A stretch of DNA of 64,000 nt, taken from assembly GCF_014648915.1 (NCBI RefSeq), contig NZ_BMSA01000001.1, positions 434,001 through 498,000 on the forward strand, written 5' to 3'. Of this stretch, positions 43,230-50,732 are shown in pieces. The stretch's first letter is position 1; each line of letters begins with the position of its first letter. The position numbers were made by a program, and so were the translations under genes. The notes under the pieces are model-generated. The model did not search any database. It saw only the letters and a list, made by a program, of their open reading frames with translations, and was not told where the DNA came from. The DNA is from Streptomyces phaeofaciens (GTDB taxonomy: Bacteria > Actinomycetota > Actinomycetes > Streptomycetales > Streptomycetaceae).

Positions 43230-43597
43230 CTGGCTCTCTCCTCTCCGCCGTGCGACGGGCGAGGGGCCCGGTCGTGGCGGCCCGGTCTTCCCGCCCGCCC
43301 CCAGCCAAGCAGCGGCGCACGACGGGCTCCAGGCAGGAAGCAGGCAGAAACGCGGGCCGTGGGGTGGGTTCGGCGGTGATCCGGGCAGAGGGCCGGGACC
43401 GGCGGTGCCCCGGGGCGGCCAGGCGGGGCCGATGACTGTGCACGGAGAGAACAGTGCGGTGCGCAGAGAGACAGGACGCGGAGTGCCGACGGGACCCAGG
43501 ATGGAGGACACGGCGCGGGGAACCTCGCCCGCCCGTCGGCGAACCACCCCGGTACCCCGTCCCCGTGTCGCGGCGACACGGGCACGGGAGGGCGGGG
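43230..43597. other. Gene-free stretch between AraC gene and NB-ARC gene
   Basis: This holds the AraC upstream region, a purine-rich stretch at 43440-43520 and a terminator-like hairpin at 43562-43582 for the NB-ARC gene. No coding region is supported. Confidence 0.5.
43562..43582 (-). terminator. Likely terminator of the NB-ARC regulator gene
   Basis: CCCGTGTCGC (43562-43571) and GCGACACGGG (43573-43582) form a near-continuous inverted repeat with one central base, 15 bases beyond the stop codon; the real loop would be about five bases. Confidence 0.55.
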
Positions 43598-45853
43598 TCA
43601 GCCGGCGTCGAGGCGGGCGAGGAGGCCGCGGGCCTGGGCGACGCGCCGCGGGTCGGCGTCGAGCCCGAGCGAGACACAGCGCGTCAGGGCGCCACGGGCC
43701 TCGGCCGTCCGGCCGGCGGACAGCAGCGCGTCGCCGAGATTCACCAGCTGCCGGCTCTCCAGCGCGGTGTTGCCGCTCGCCCGGCAGATCGCCACGGCCG
43801 TGCTCAGCTGGTCGACGGCCTCCGGCCACCGCCGCGACGTCGCGTAGCTGCGACCGAGGCCCGAGTGGAGCCCGATCCGGGTGAAGTCGGCGATGTGCGG
43901 CGCCAGTCGGCCACTGACCCGCTCCAGGAAGGCAAGCGTGTGCCGGAACGCGGCACGCGCCTCCTCGGACCTGTCGTTCGCCGCCAGGAACATGGCGTGC
44001 CCGTGCCGGGCCTGGAGACTGCCGTGCAGATCGCCCACGGCCTCGAACAGCCGCGCCGCCCGGCGCATGTGATCGGCGCCCGGCGCGTGGTCGTCGAGCC
44101 GGTGCAGCGCCCAGCCGCGATAGAAGTGGGCCCAGGCCTGCTGCCCGCCGTCGGCGACCCGTTCCGCCACGGCCAGCGCCTCGGCGGAGCGGACGAGGCT
44201 GTCGCGCGGGCGGTCCTCGCACACGAGCAACGCCCAGGCGTGGTAGTTGAGGTGCGTCGCCTCCAGCACCGGATCGCCCAGCGCCTGCGCGCAGCGGGCC
44301 GCCGTACCGAAGACCTCGGGCCAGTGGCCCCAGAAGATCCACTGGTCGGAGAACCAGTGCAGCGCCTCGGCCACCTCCACCACGGTCGCGTGGTCACCGG
44401 CGGCCGCGGCCGCGCGCAGGGCGGCCAGCCAGTGGGTGCCCTGTGCCTGGAGCCACTCCCGGGCCTTCCCGGCGGTCGACAGATCGACCGTGCCCTGCCA
44501 GGAGGGCGGCGGAGCACCGTGGTCCGGCTCGAACCAGCGTCCGGCCACCACGGTGTTCTCCAGCAGCCACCGGTACAGGTCCGCACGGGCCCGCGCGGAC
44601 TCCTCGGGACTCTCCTCGGCCGCCAGCCGGGTACGGGCGTACAGGCGCAGCAGGTCGTGCAGCCGGTACCGGTCCCCGTCCGTGCCCAGCAGGCCCGTCT
44701 CGACGAGTTCCTCCAGGGCGTCCTCGGCGTCGAACAGCGGCCGGCCGGTCAGCCGGGCGGCGGCCGCGGCCCCCGTGTCCGGGCCCGGCACCAGCGCGAG
44801 CCGACGGAACAACCGGGCCGCCGCGGGTGTGAGCTGACGGTACGACAGGTCGAAGGCGGCCGCCACCCGGACGTCCCCGGCGGCCAGCGCGTCCAGCCGC
44901 CGGTCCTCCGCGTCCAGCCGGTCGGCGAGCCGGCGTACGGTCCAGCCGGTGCGGGTGGCCAGCCAGTTGCCCGCCACCCGCAGGGCGAGGGGCAGATGCC
45001 CGCAGCGGTCCGCGACGTCGGCGAGCGCCGCCGGTTCCGCCGCCGCCCGGTCGGCACCGACCAGGGACGTCAGGAACGCGGCGGCCTCCGCGGGACTCAG
45101 CTCCCCGAGCGGCAGCCGGTGCACACTGTCCAGCCCGGTCAGCATGCGCCGGCTCGTGACCAGCACCATGCCCGCGCCGGCGGCCGGCAGCAGCGGACGC
45201 ACCTGCCCCTCGTCGCGCGCGTTGTCCAGGACCAGCAGACAGCGGCGCTCGGCCAGCAGCCGCCTGAACAGGGGGAGACGGCCCTGCGGACCGGCCTTGG
45301 CGAGGTCGCGGTCGGCGACCTGGAGCGCCCTGAGCACGCTGAGCACCAGCTCGGCCGGGCCCGGCGGCTCGTCGTCCGTGCCGCCCAGGTCCAGTACCAA
45401 CTGCCCGTCCGGGAACCGGTCGGCGAGACTGCGGGCGGCGTGCAGTGCGAGGGTGGTCTTGCCCGCCCCCGGCGGTCCGGACACCGCGACCACCAGCGGC
45501 TGCCCGGTGGAACCCCGCTCCGCGAGAGCCACCAGCCGCGCCAACTCCGGCTCCCGGCCCACGAAGTCGTCGATGCCGCGCGGGAACGCTCGTACCCCCA
45601 CCGGGCTGTAACCCGGTGTGCGCCCGGCCCGCGCGGCCGTGAGCAGCCGCTCCCGCGCCGTCTCGTCCAGGCCCAGACCGTCGGCCAGCGCGGCGACCGT
45701 ACGCCGCTGCGGAGCGGCCCGCCGCCCCCGCTCCAGGTCCCCGATGCCCCGCACACTCACCCCCGAGGTCTCCGCCAGCCCCTCGATGGTCTGCGACGCG
45801 GCGAGCCTCAACTCCCGCAGCAGCGCGCCGAACGCCCCGTGCTCCCCGCTCAA
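43598..45853 (-). CDS. XRE helix-turn-helix / NB-ARC / TPR regulator
   Basis: This 751-residue STAND-type protein has an N-terminal XRE helix-turn-helix (residues about 8-75: LLRELRLAASQTIEGLAETS, VSVRGIGDLERGRRAAPQ), an NB-ARC ATPase (about 100-360) with Walker A SGPPGAGKTT near 125 and Walker B RCLLVLDNARDE, a winged-helix part (LLRLYARTRLA), and a C-terminal TPR half (about 440-751). It is a nucleotide-switched, self-assembling regulator. It lacks the SARP winged helix. The TTG at 45853 is used with AAAGGG upstream. It diverges from the four-gene MoxR/VWA operon across 264 bases and may control it (inference). Confidence 0.9.
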   Translation of the reverse strand: MSGEHGAFGALLRELRLAASQTIEGLAETSGVSVRGIGDLERGRRAAPQRRTVAALADGLGLDETARERLLTAARAGRTPGYSPVGVRAFPRGIDDFVGREPELARLVALAERGSTGQPLVVAVSGPPGAGKTTLALHAARSLADRFPDGQLVLDLGGTDDEPPGPAELVLSVLRALQVADRDLAKAGPQGRLPLFRRLLAERRCLLVLDNARDEGQVRPLLPAAGAGMVLVTSRRMLTGLDSVHRLPLGELSPAEAAAFLTSLVGADRAAAEPAALADVADRCGHLPLALRVAGNWLATRTGWTVRRLADRLDAEDRRLDALAAGDVRVAAAFDLSYRQLTPAAARLFRRLALVPGPDTGAAAAARLTGRPLFDAEDALEELVETGLLGTDGDRYRLHDLLRLYARTRLAAEESPEESARARADLYRWLLENTVVAGRWFEPDHGAPPPSWQGTVDLSTAGKAREWLQAQGTHWLAALRAAAAAGDHATVVEVAEALHWFSDQWIFWGHWPEVFGTAARCAQALGDPVLEATHLNYHAWALLVCEDRPRDSLVRSAEALAVAERVADGGQQAWAHFYRGWALHRLDDHAPGADHMRRAARLFEAVGDLHGSLQARHGHAMFLAANDRSEEARAAFRHTLAFLERVSGRLAPHIADFTRIGLHSGLGRSYATSRRWPEAVDQLSTAVAICRASGNTALESRQLVNLGDALLSAGRTAEARGALTRCVSLGLDADPRRVAQARGLLARLDAG

Positions 45854-46035
45854 CCCCGCCCTTTCTCCCCGCCATGCCCGTCGTCGCCCCCGGCATGATC
45901 ATCCGAATTCTATGAGAGGGGACGGGGGACCGGGCGGGAGCGACCGGGATGCGGACGGGGCCGCCGGGGCCGGGCGAGACCGCTCCCGGCGGTCGCCGGA
46001 CGGCGTTGTCAGTGGTCGCCGGTAAGTTCGGTGGT

Positions 46036-46056
46036 GTCGCGGCGATCGGCCGCGAC
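46036..46056. promoter_or_regulatory. Hairpin or operator upstream of the MoxR/VWA operon
   Basis: GTCGCGGC and GCCGCGAC form a perfect 8-bp inverted repeat with loop GATCG, about 60 bases before the first gene of the operon. It could be an operator for the divergent regulator or a 5'-UTR hairpin. Confidence 0.4.
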
Positions 46057-46117
46057 AACCCCCCTGTGCTGCGCCGGTTCGGCGTGCGCAGCCGTGCGCC
46101 GTAAAGGAGATGGTGCG

Positions 46118-48049
46118 TTGTCGGACTGGGAGAAGTCGAGCACGGCCCGGGTGGTGCCACCCGCGCGGCCACGCAAGCTCGCCAAGGTCCCCTTCGTCGA
46201 ACTCGCCGACGGACGCCTTCAGGGCGTGGTCTCCAGCGGCTCGGACATCGAACGGGTGTACGTCTCGTCGGTCGCGTCCGGCACCTACGCCTTCGCGTGC
46301 AGTACCAACAACAACCGCCCCTGCGGCGGCGCCCGCGGCTCGTTCTGCAACCACATCCGCGCCCTGATCACCGAGGCGGTGCTCCAGTACGGCGCCGACC
46401 GCGTCGCCCGCTATCTGCGCGCCGAACCCGCCGGCGGCGCGGCGGACGCCGCGTCCCTCACCGCCGCCATGACCGGCACCCGCCCGCCGCAGGCGGACGG
46501 CAAGACGCTCGCCGCGCCCGTCTTCAGCAGGTTCCTGCGCCACCTCGCCTACCTGGAACTCGGCCCGGTCACCTCCCCGTCGCCGGAGATGCAGTGGTTC
46601 CCGCCGACCCGGGCGGCGGAGCCGGAGGAACCCCCGAACCAGACCCACGCGACGCCAGAGGAAGGGGCCGGTCGGCAGACCGCCCCGGTGGACGGGCTCG
46701 ACGAGGCCCTCGCGGCGGTCGACGCCTTCGACCGGACGCTCGTCACGGGACTGCTGCGCCCCCGTCCCGACCGCGCCGCCGATCTGGTGGAACTGGCCCG
46801 CGCCGTCGCCGGCAGCCCGCTGGCCGCCGGGGTCGCCGAGGCGGTCGAGAAGGCCGCCGCCGGTGCCGCGGGCGAGGACCACTTCGTCGCCCTCGCCGCC
46901 GCCCGCACCGCCCTCCTGGGCGCCGCCCACGACGCGCTCACGTCCCGCGCCGACGAGACGACCGGCCGCACCCGCGGCGCGCAGGCACCCCCGGCCGCCG
47001 GCGACCGGCAGAGCGTCAACCTGCTGGCCGCGGCCCGGACCTGGCTCTGCGAGCTCGCCCGCACCGGCTGGCAGGGCATCGACCACGAACTGGCCGGCGG
47101 AGCGGCGCCGATCGTCTCAGCGATGCTGCCCCAGCCCGGCCTGCGCCGCCTGGCCACCCTGCTCGACGGGTTCGCCGCCGAACTCGCCGCCTCCTGCCCC
47201 GGCGCGGCCCTCGACCGTGTGCCCGCCCGCCGCTGGGGCGACCTGTGGTCCCGCGCCCTGCTGCTCACCTGCCCCGGCGCCGCCGGGCCGCCCGCCGCCG
47301 CCCCCGCCACCGGCCGGCTGCTGCCGCTCGGCGTCGACCTGCACGAACACGCGACCGCCGCCCAGGCCCAGGTCCACGCCGTGTTCGAACCCGCGGACGG
47401 CACCCCGCCCCGCCTGGTCCGCGCGAGCGTCTCCGTGCCGAAGCCGGACACCGTCGTCGCGGCCGGCGTCTGGCAGCTGCTGCGGCCGCACCTCTCGCTG
47501 CTCGCGGCGCTCGGCGAGGGCCGGTCCATGGACCTCGACGGGATGCCCCTCACCGACGAGGGCGACCTGATCTGGGACGACGCGCAGGCCCGCACCGGCG
47601 AGCCCGCCGACGCCCTTGCCACCGCCCGCGTCGCCCTGTCCACCGCCGTCGCGCCGCCCGTCGCCCCGCTGGACCGCCACCCCACACGGCTCGCCGAGCC
47701 GGTGTTCCTGGAGGGCTACGACACCCACCAGGACGGCGACACCCTCACCTTCACGGTCGCCGGACAGACCTTCCCGGTCGACACCGACCGCATCCCCGAG
47801 GCAGGTCCGCTCACCCCCGAGACCGTAGCCGCCTCCGGCGCCTGCATCGCCCTGCTGCGCTGGGACGACGGGGGGTTCCGGCTCCAGCCGCTCGCCGTCC
47901 TGGCGACCGTGCGCAGGAAGAGCGTCGCCCTCCACGCGGGCGCGTGGGCCGGCGGCACCACCGACAAGGCCGGCGTCCGGGCGGAGAAGGCGGCCACCGA
48001 CGCCGTCACCGTCCTGCGGGAGCGGGCGGGAAGGCTGCTGCGGAAATGA
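46118..48049 (+). CDS. SWIM-type zinc-finger protein (YehQ-like)
   Basis: First gene of a four-gene operon. The 643-residue protein has an N-terminal Cys/His cluster, C61-x7-C69-x7-C77-x-H79 (AFACSTNNNRPCGGARGSFCNHI), like a SWIM zinc finger but with wider spacing before the CxH. A long Ala-rich helical region follows, and a C-terminal beta-rich part (VFLEGYDTHQDGDTLTFTVA, ACIALLRWDDGGFRLQPLAV). In position and partners it corresponds to E. coli YehQ. A role as the substrate- or nucleic-acid-binding part of a MoxR system is likely but unproven. TTG at 46118 follows AAGGAG at eight bases. Its stop overlaps the next start (ATGA). Confidence 0.8.
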   Translation: MSDWEKSSTARVVPPARPRKLAKVPFVELADGRLQGVVSSGSDIERVYVSSVASGTYAFACSTNNNRPCGGARGSFCNHIRALITEAVLQYGADRVARYLRAEPAGGAADAASLTAAMTGTRPPQADGKTLAAPVFSRFLRHLAYLELGPVTSPSPEMQWFPPTRAAEPEEPPNQTHATPEEGAGRQTAPVDGLDEALAAVDAFDRTLVTGLLRPRPDRAADLVELARAVAGSPLAAGVAEAVEKAAAGAAGEDHFVALAAARTALLGAAHDALTSRADETTGRTRGAQAPPAAGDRQSVNLLAAARTWLCELARTGWQGIDHELAGGAAPIVSAMLPQPGLRRLATLLDGFAAELAASCPGAALDRVPARRWGDLWSRALLLTCPGAAGPPAAAPATGRLLPLGVDLHEHATAAQAQVHAVFEPADGTPPRLVRASVSVPKPDTVVAAGVWQLLRPHLSLLAALGEGRSMDLDGMPLTDEGDLIWDDAQARTGEPADALATARVALSTAVAPPVAPLDRHPTRLAEPVFLEGYDTHQDGDTLTFTVAGQTFPVDTDRIPEAGPLTPETVAASGACIALLRWDDGGFRLQPLAVLATVRRKSVALHAGAWAGGTTDKAGVRAEKAATDAVTVLRERAGRLLRK

Positions 48050-49581
48050 GCGAACACCACGGGGAGGCCCGGCCCGACGACAACCGCCGGCAGGTCCTGT
48101 ACTGGCGGCTGCTCGCCCGTCTCTTCGACCCCGAGGAGCAGCCCGCCCTGGAGTCGGCCGGCCTCGCCGTCGTCGAGGACATCGGCCTGCCGGCCGCGCT
48201 GCTGGACCCGAAGGTCTCGGTCGACTCGATCGTCCAGCGCCACCCGGAACTCGCGGCGGAGTTCGACGGGCTGATGGTGTCCACGACCGAGGCCACCCCT
48301 GCCACCGGCACGGACGGCGAAGCCGATGCTGACACCGACGCCGATACTGACGCCGACGCCGATGCTGACCCCGATACCGATACCGATACCGAGGCGGAAG
48401 CCGGTGCCGACGCGGAAGCCGGTGCCGACAGCGTGGCCGCCCGCGCCGGTGCCGCCGAGGTGCGCCGCGCCGCGCTGGTCTCCAAGGTGCTGCTCAACGT
48501 CTTCTCCACCGGCAGCGGAGCCGTCAGCGCCGGTCAGCTCTCCCGCTGGCAGTCCGACGCCGGCTGGCTGGAGCGCGCCCTCGGCTGCGCACCCGGCGAC
48601 CTGCGCGGCGGCCGTGGCGCGGGCGGCCCCGGCGTCAGCCCGACCGGCACCGGCGGCAACGGCGGGACACCCGACCTCAGCCGTCTGATCCCGGCGATCG
48701 GCCCCGAACTGGGCGCCCTGGAGGCCGACCTCGTCAAGCGCATGCATCTGCGCGAGGTGCTCGCCGACCCGCAGCTCGCGGCGCGGCTCACCCCGAGCAT
48801 GTCGCTCGTCGAGCAGCTCCTGCGCGACAAGAACAACCTCTCCGGCGTCGCCCTCGCCAACGCCAAGTCCCTGATCCGCCGCTTCGTCGACGAGGTCGGC
48901 GCCGTACTGCGCACCCAGGTGGAGAAGGCCACGGTCGGCGCCGTCGACCGGTCGGTCCCGCCCAAGCGCGTGTTCCGCAACCTCGACCTCGACCGCACCA
49001 TCTGGAAGAACCTCACCAACTACAGCCCCGAAGAGGAACGCCTCTACGTCGACCGCCTCTACTACCGGCACACCGCCCGCAAGACGACCCCGCAGCGGCT
49101 CGTCGTCGTGGTGGACCAGTCGGGCTCGATGGTCGACTCCATGGTCAACTGCACCATCCTGGCGTCGATCTTCGCCGGGCTGCCGAAGGTCGACGTCCAC
49201 CTGATCGCCTACGACACCCAGGCGCTCGACCTCACGCCCTGGGTGCACGACCCCTTCGAGACACTGCTGCGCACCAACCTCGGCGGCGGCACCGACGGCA
49301 CGGTCGCCATGACCCTCGCCCAGCCGAAGGTCGCCGAGCCGCGCAACACCGTCGTGGTGTGGATCTCCGACTTCTACGAATGGCGCGGCCAGGCCCTGTT
49401 CGACAGCATGGCCGCCCTTCACCGCTCCGGCGTGAAGTTCATCCCCGTCGGCTCGGTGAGCAGTTCCGGGCGCGGCAGCGTCAACCCGTGGTTCCGCGAG
49501 CGTTTCAAGGACCAGGGCACCCCGGTGATCTCCGGCCACATCCGCAAGCTCGTCCAGGAACTCAAGTCGTTCCTCGGCTGA
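48046..49581 (+). CDS. VWA-domain protein (YehP-like)
   Basis: Second gene of the operon; the 511-residue protein pairs with the MoxR ATPase. The C-terminal von Willebrand A domain (about 350-511) has a complete MIDAS: DQSGSM (DxSxS), Thr in NLGGGTDGTVAM and Asp in VVWISDFYEW. The N-terminal 300 residues are helical (SKVLLNVFSTGSGAVSAGQL, LIPAIGPELGALEADLVKRM) with an acidic linker of Asp/Ala/Thr dipeptides at about 92-127. VWA proteins act as metal-dependent adaptors that bring substrates to MoxR chaperones. It is the counterpart of E. coli YehP. ATG overlaps the previous stop. Confidence 0.9.
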   Translation: MSEHHGEARPDDNRRQVLYWRLLARLFDPEEQPALESAGLAVVEDIGLPAALLDPKVSVDSIVQRHPELAAEFDGLMVSTTEATPATGTDGEADADTDADTDADADADPDTDTDTEAEAGADAEAGADSVAARAGAAEVRRAALVSKVLLNVFSTGSGAVSAGQLSRWQSDAGWLERALGCAPGDLRGGRGAGGPGVSPTGTGGNGGTPDLSRLIPAIGPELGALEADLVKRMHLREVLADPQLAARLTPSMSLVEQLLRDKNNLSGVALANAKSLIRRFVDEVGAVLRTQVEKATVGAVDRSVPPKRVFRNLDLDRTIWKNLTNYSPEEERLYVDRLYYRHTARKTTPQRLVVVVDQSGSMVDSMVNCTILASIFAGLPKVDVHLIAYDTQALDLTPWVHDPFETLLRTNLGGGTDGTVAMTLAQPKVAEPRNTVVVWISDFYEWRGQALFDSMAALHRSGVKFIPVGSVSSSGRGSVNPWFRERFKDQGTPVISGHIRKLVQELKSFLG

Positions 49582-49610
49582 CCCCACCTTCTTCAGAGAA
49601 AGGCCCTCAC

Positions 49611-50732
49611 ATGTCCGACCTGCTGCGCGCCCCCGCCGAGATCAAGTACGCCGAGGAGCTGGACTGGCTGGAGTCGATCGACGACAGCCCCAAGCCGTTC
49701 TCCTGGCGGCTGTCGCCGAAGATGGTCCGCCTGTTCGTCCTCGGGTCCGAGCGGGCCGACGGCCTCGACCGGGAGGTCGCCCAGAAGTGGTTCGGCGACC
49801 GCAGCTTCGTCGAGCGGTCCATCGTCACCCTCGCCTCCGACCGCGGTCTGCTGCTGATCGGCGACCCCGGCACCGGCAAGAGCTGGCTCGCCGAACTGCT
49901 CTCCGCCGCGATCTGCCGCAACTCCACACAGGTCGTACAGGGCACGGCCGGCACCACCGAGGACCACATCAAGTACTCGTGGAACGTCTCCATGGTGATC
50001 GCCAAGGGCCAGTCCCGGGAGTCGATGATCCCCTCGCCGATCATGACCGCGATGGAGTCCGGCACGATCGGCCGCTTCGAGGAGCTGACCCGCTCCACCA
50101 GCGACGTCCAGGACGCGCTGATCTCGATCCTCTCCGAGAAGTACATCTCCGTCCCCGAACTCGACGGCGCCGGCGGCGAGAACATCGTCTTCGCCAAGCC
50201 CGGCTTCTCGGTCATCGCCACCGCCAACAGCCGCGACCGGGGCGTCAACGACCTCTCCTCCGCGCTCAAGCGCCGCTTCAACTTCGTCCGCATCCCGGTG
50301 GTGACGAACAAGAAGAGCGAGGCGGAGATCGTCCGCTTCCGCACCGAGGAACTGCTGCGCCGCCACCAGATCGAACTCGACGTCCCGCCGACCCTGCTGG
50401 ACGTGCTGCTCCAGAGCTTCGCCGACCTGCGCGCCTCCGCCGCCGCGGCCGGCAGCGACGACGAGAAACTGGAGTCCGCGCTGTCCACCGCCGAGCAGAT
50501 CGGCGTCCTGGAGGACGCCATCCTGCACGGCAACTTCTTCGGCGAGCACGCCCTGACCGCCCGCACCCTCGCCTCCTCCCTCGTCGGCTCCCTGGCCCGG
50601 CGCGAACCGGAGGACCTCGCGATCCTCAACAAGTACCTGCACGGAGTCGTCGAACCGCGCAGCAAGGAAGAGGGCGGCTCCTGGCCGGAGTTCCTCGAAG
50701 GCGGCCGCGACGCGATCGCGACCCTGTCGTGA
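49611..50732 (+). CDS. MoxR-type AAA ATPase (YehL-like)
   Basis: Third gene of the operon, 373 residues. It has the AAA core: Walker A IGDPGTGKSW near residue 84, a Walker B-like strand TIGRFEELTR in which Glu-Glu replaces the usual Asp-Glu, sensor-1 SVIATANSRDRG and an arginine-finger stretch SSALKRRFNFVRI. This pattern fits the YehL branch of the MoxR family, chaperone-like ATPases that work as hexamers with a VWA partner. ATG at 49611 follows GAGAAAGG. It overlaps the DUF5682 gene by four bases (GTGA). The Glu-for-Asp change may be normal for this branch. Confidence 0.92.
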   Translation: MSDLLRAPAEIKYAEELDWLESIDDSPKPFSWRLSPKMVRLFVLGSERADGLDREVAQKWFGDRSFVERSIVTLASDRGLLLIGDPGTGKSWLAELLSAAICRNSTQVVQGTAGTTEDHIKYSWNVSMVIAKGQSRESMIPSPIMTAMESGTIGRFEELTRSTSDVQDALISILSEKYISVPELDGAGGENIVFAKPGFSVIATANSRDRGVNDLSSALKRRFNFVRIPVVTNKKSEAEIVRFRTEELLRRHQIELDVPPTLLDVLLQSFADLRASAAAAGSDDEKLESALSTAEQIGVLEDAILHGNFFGEHALTARTLASSLVGSLARREPEDLAILNKYLHGVVEPRSKEEGGSWPEFLEGGRDAIATLS

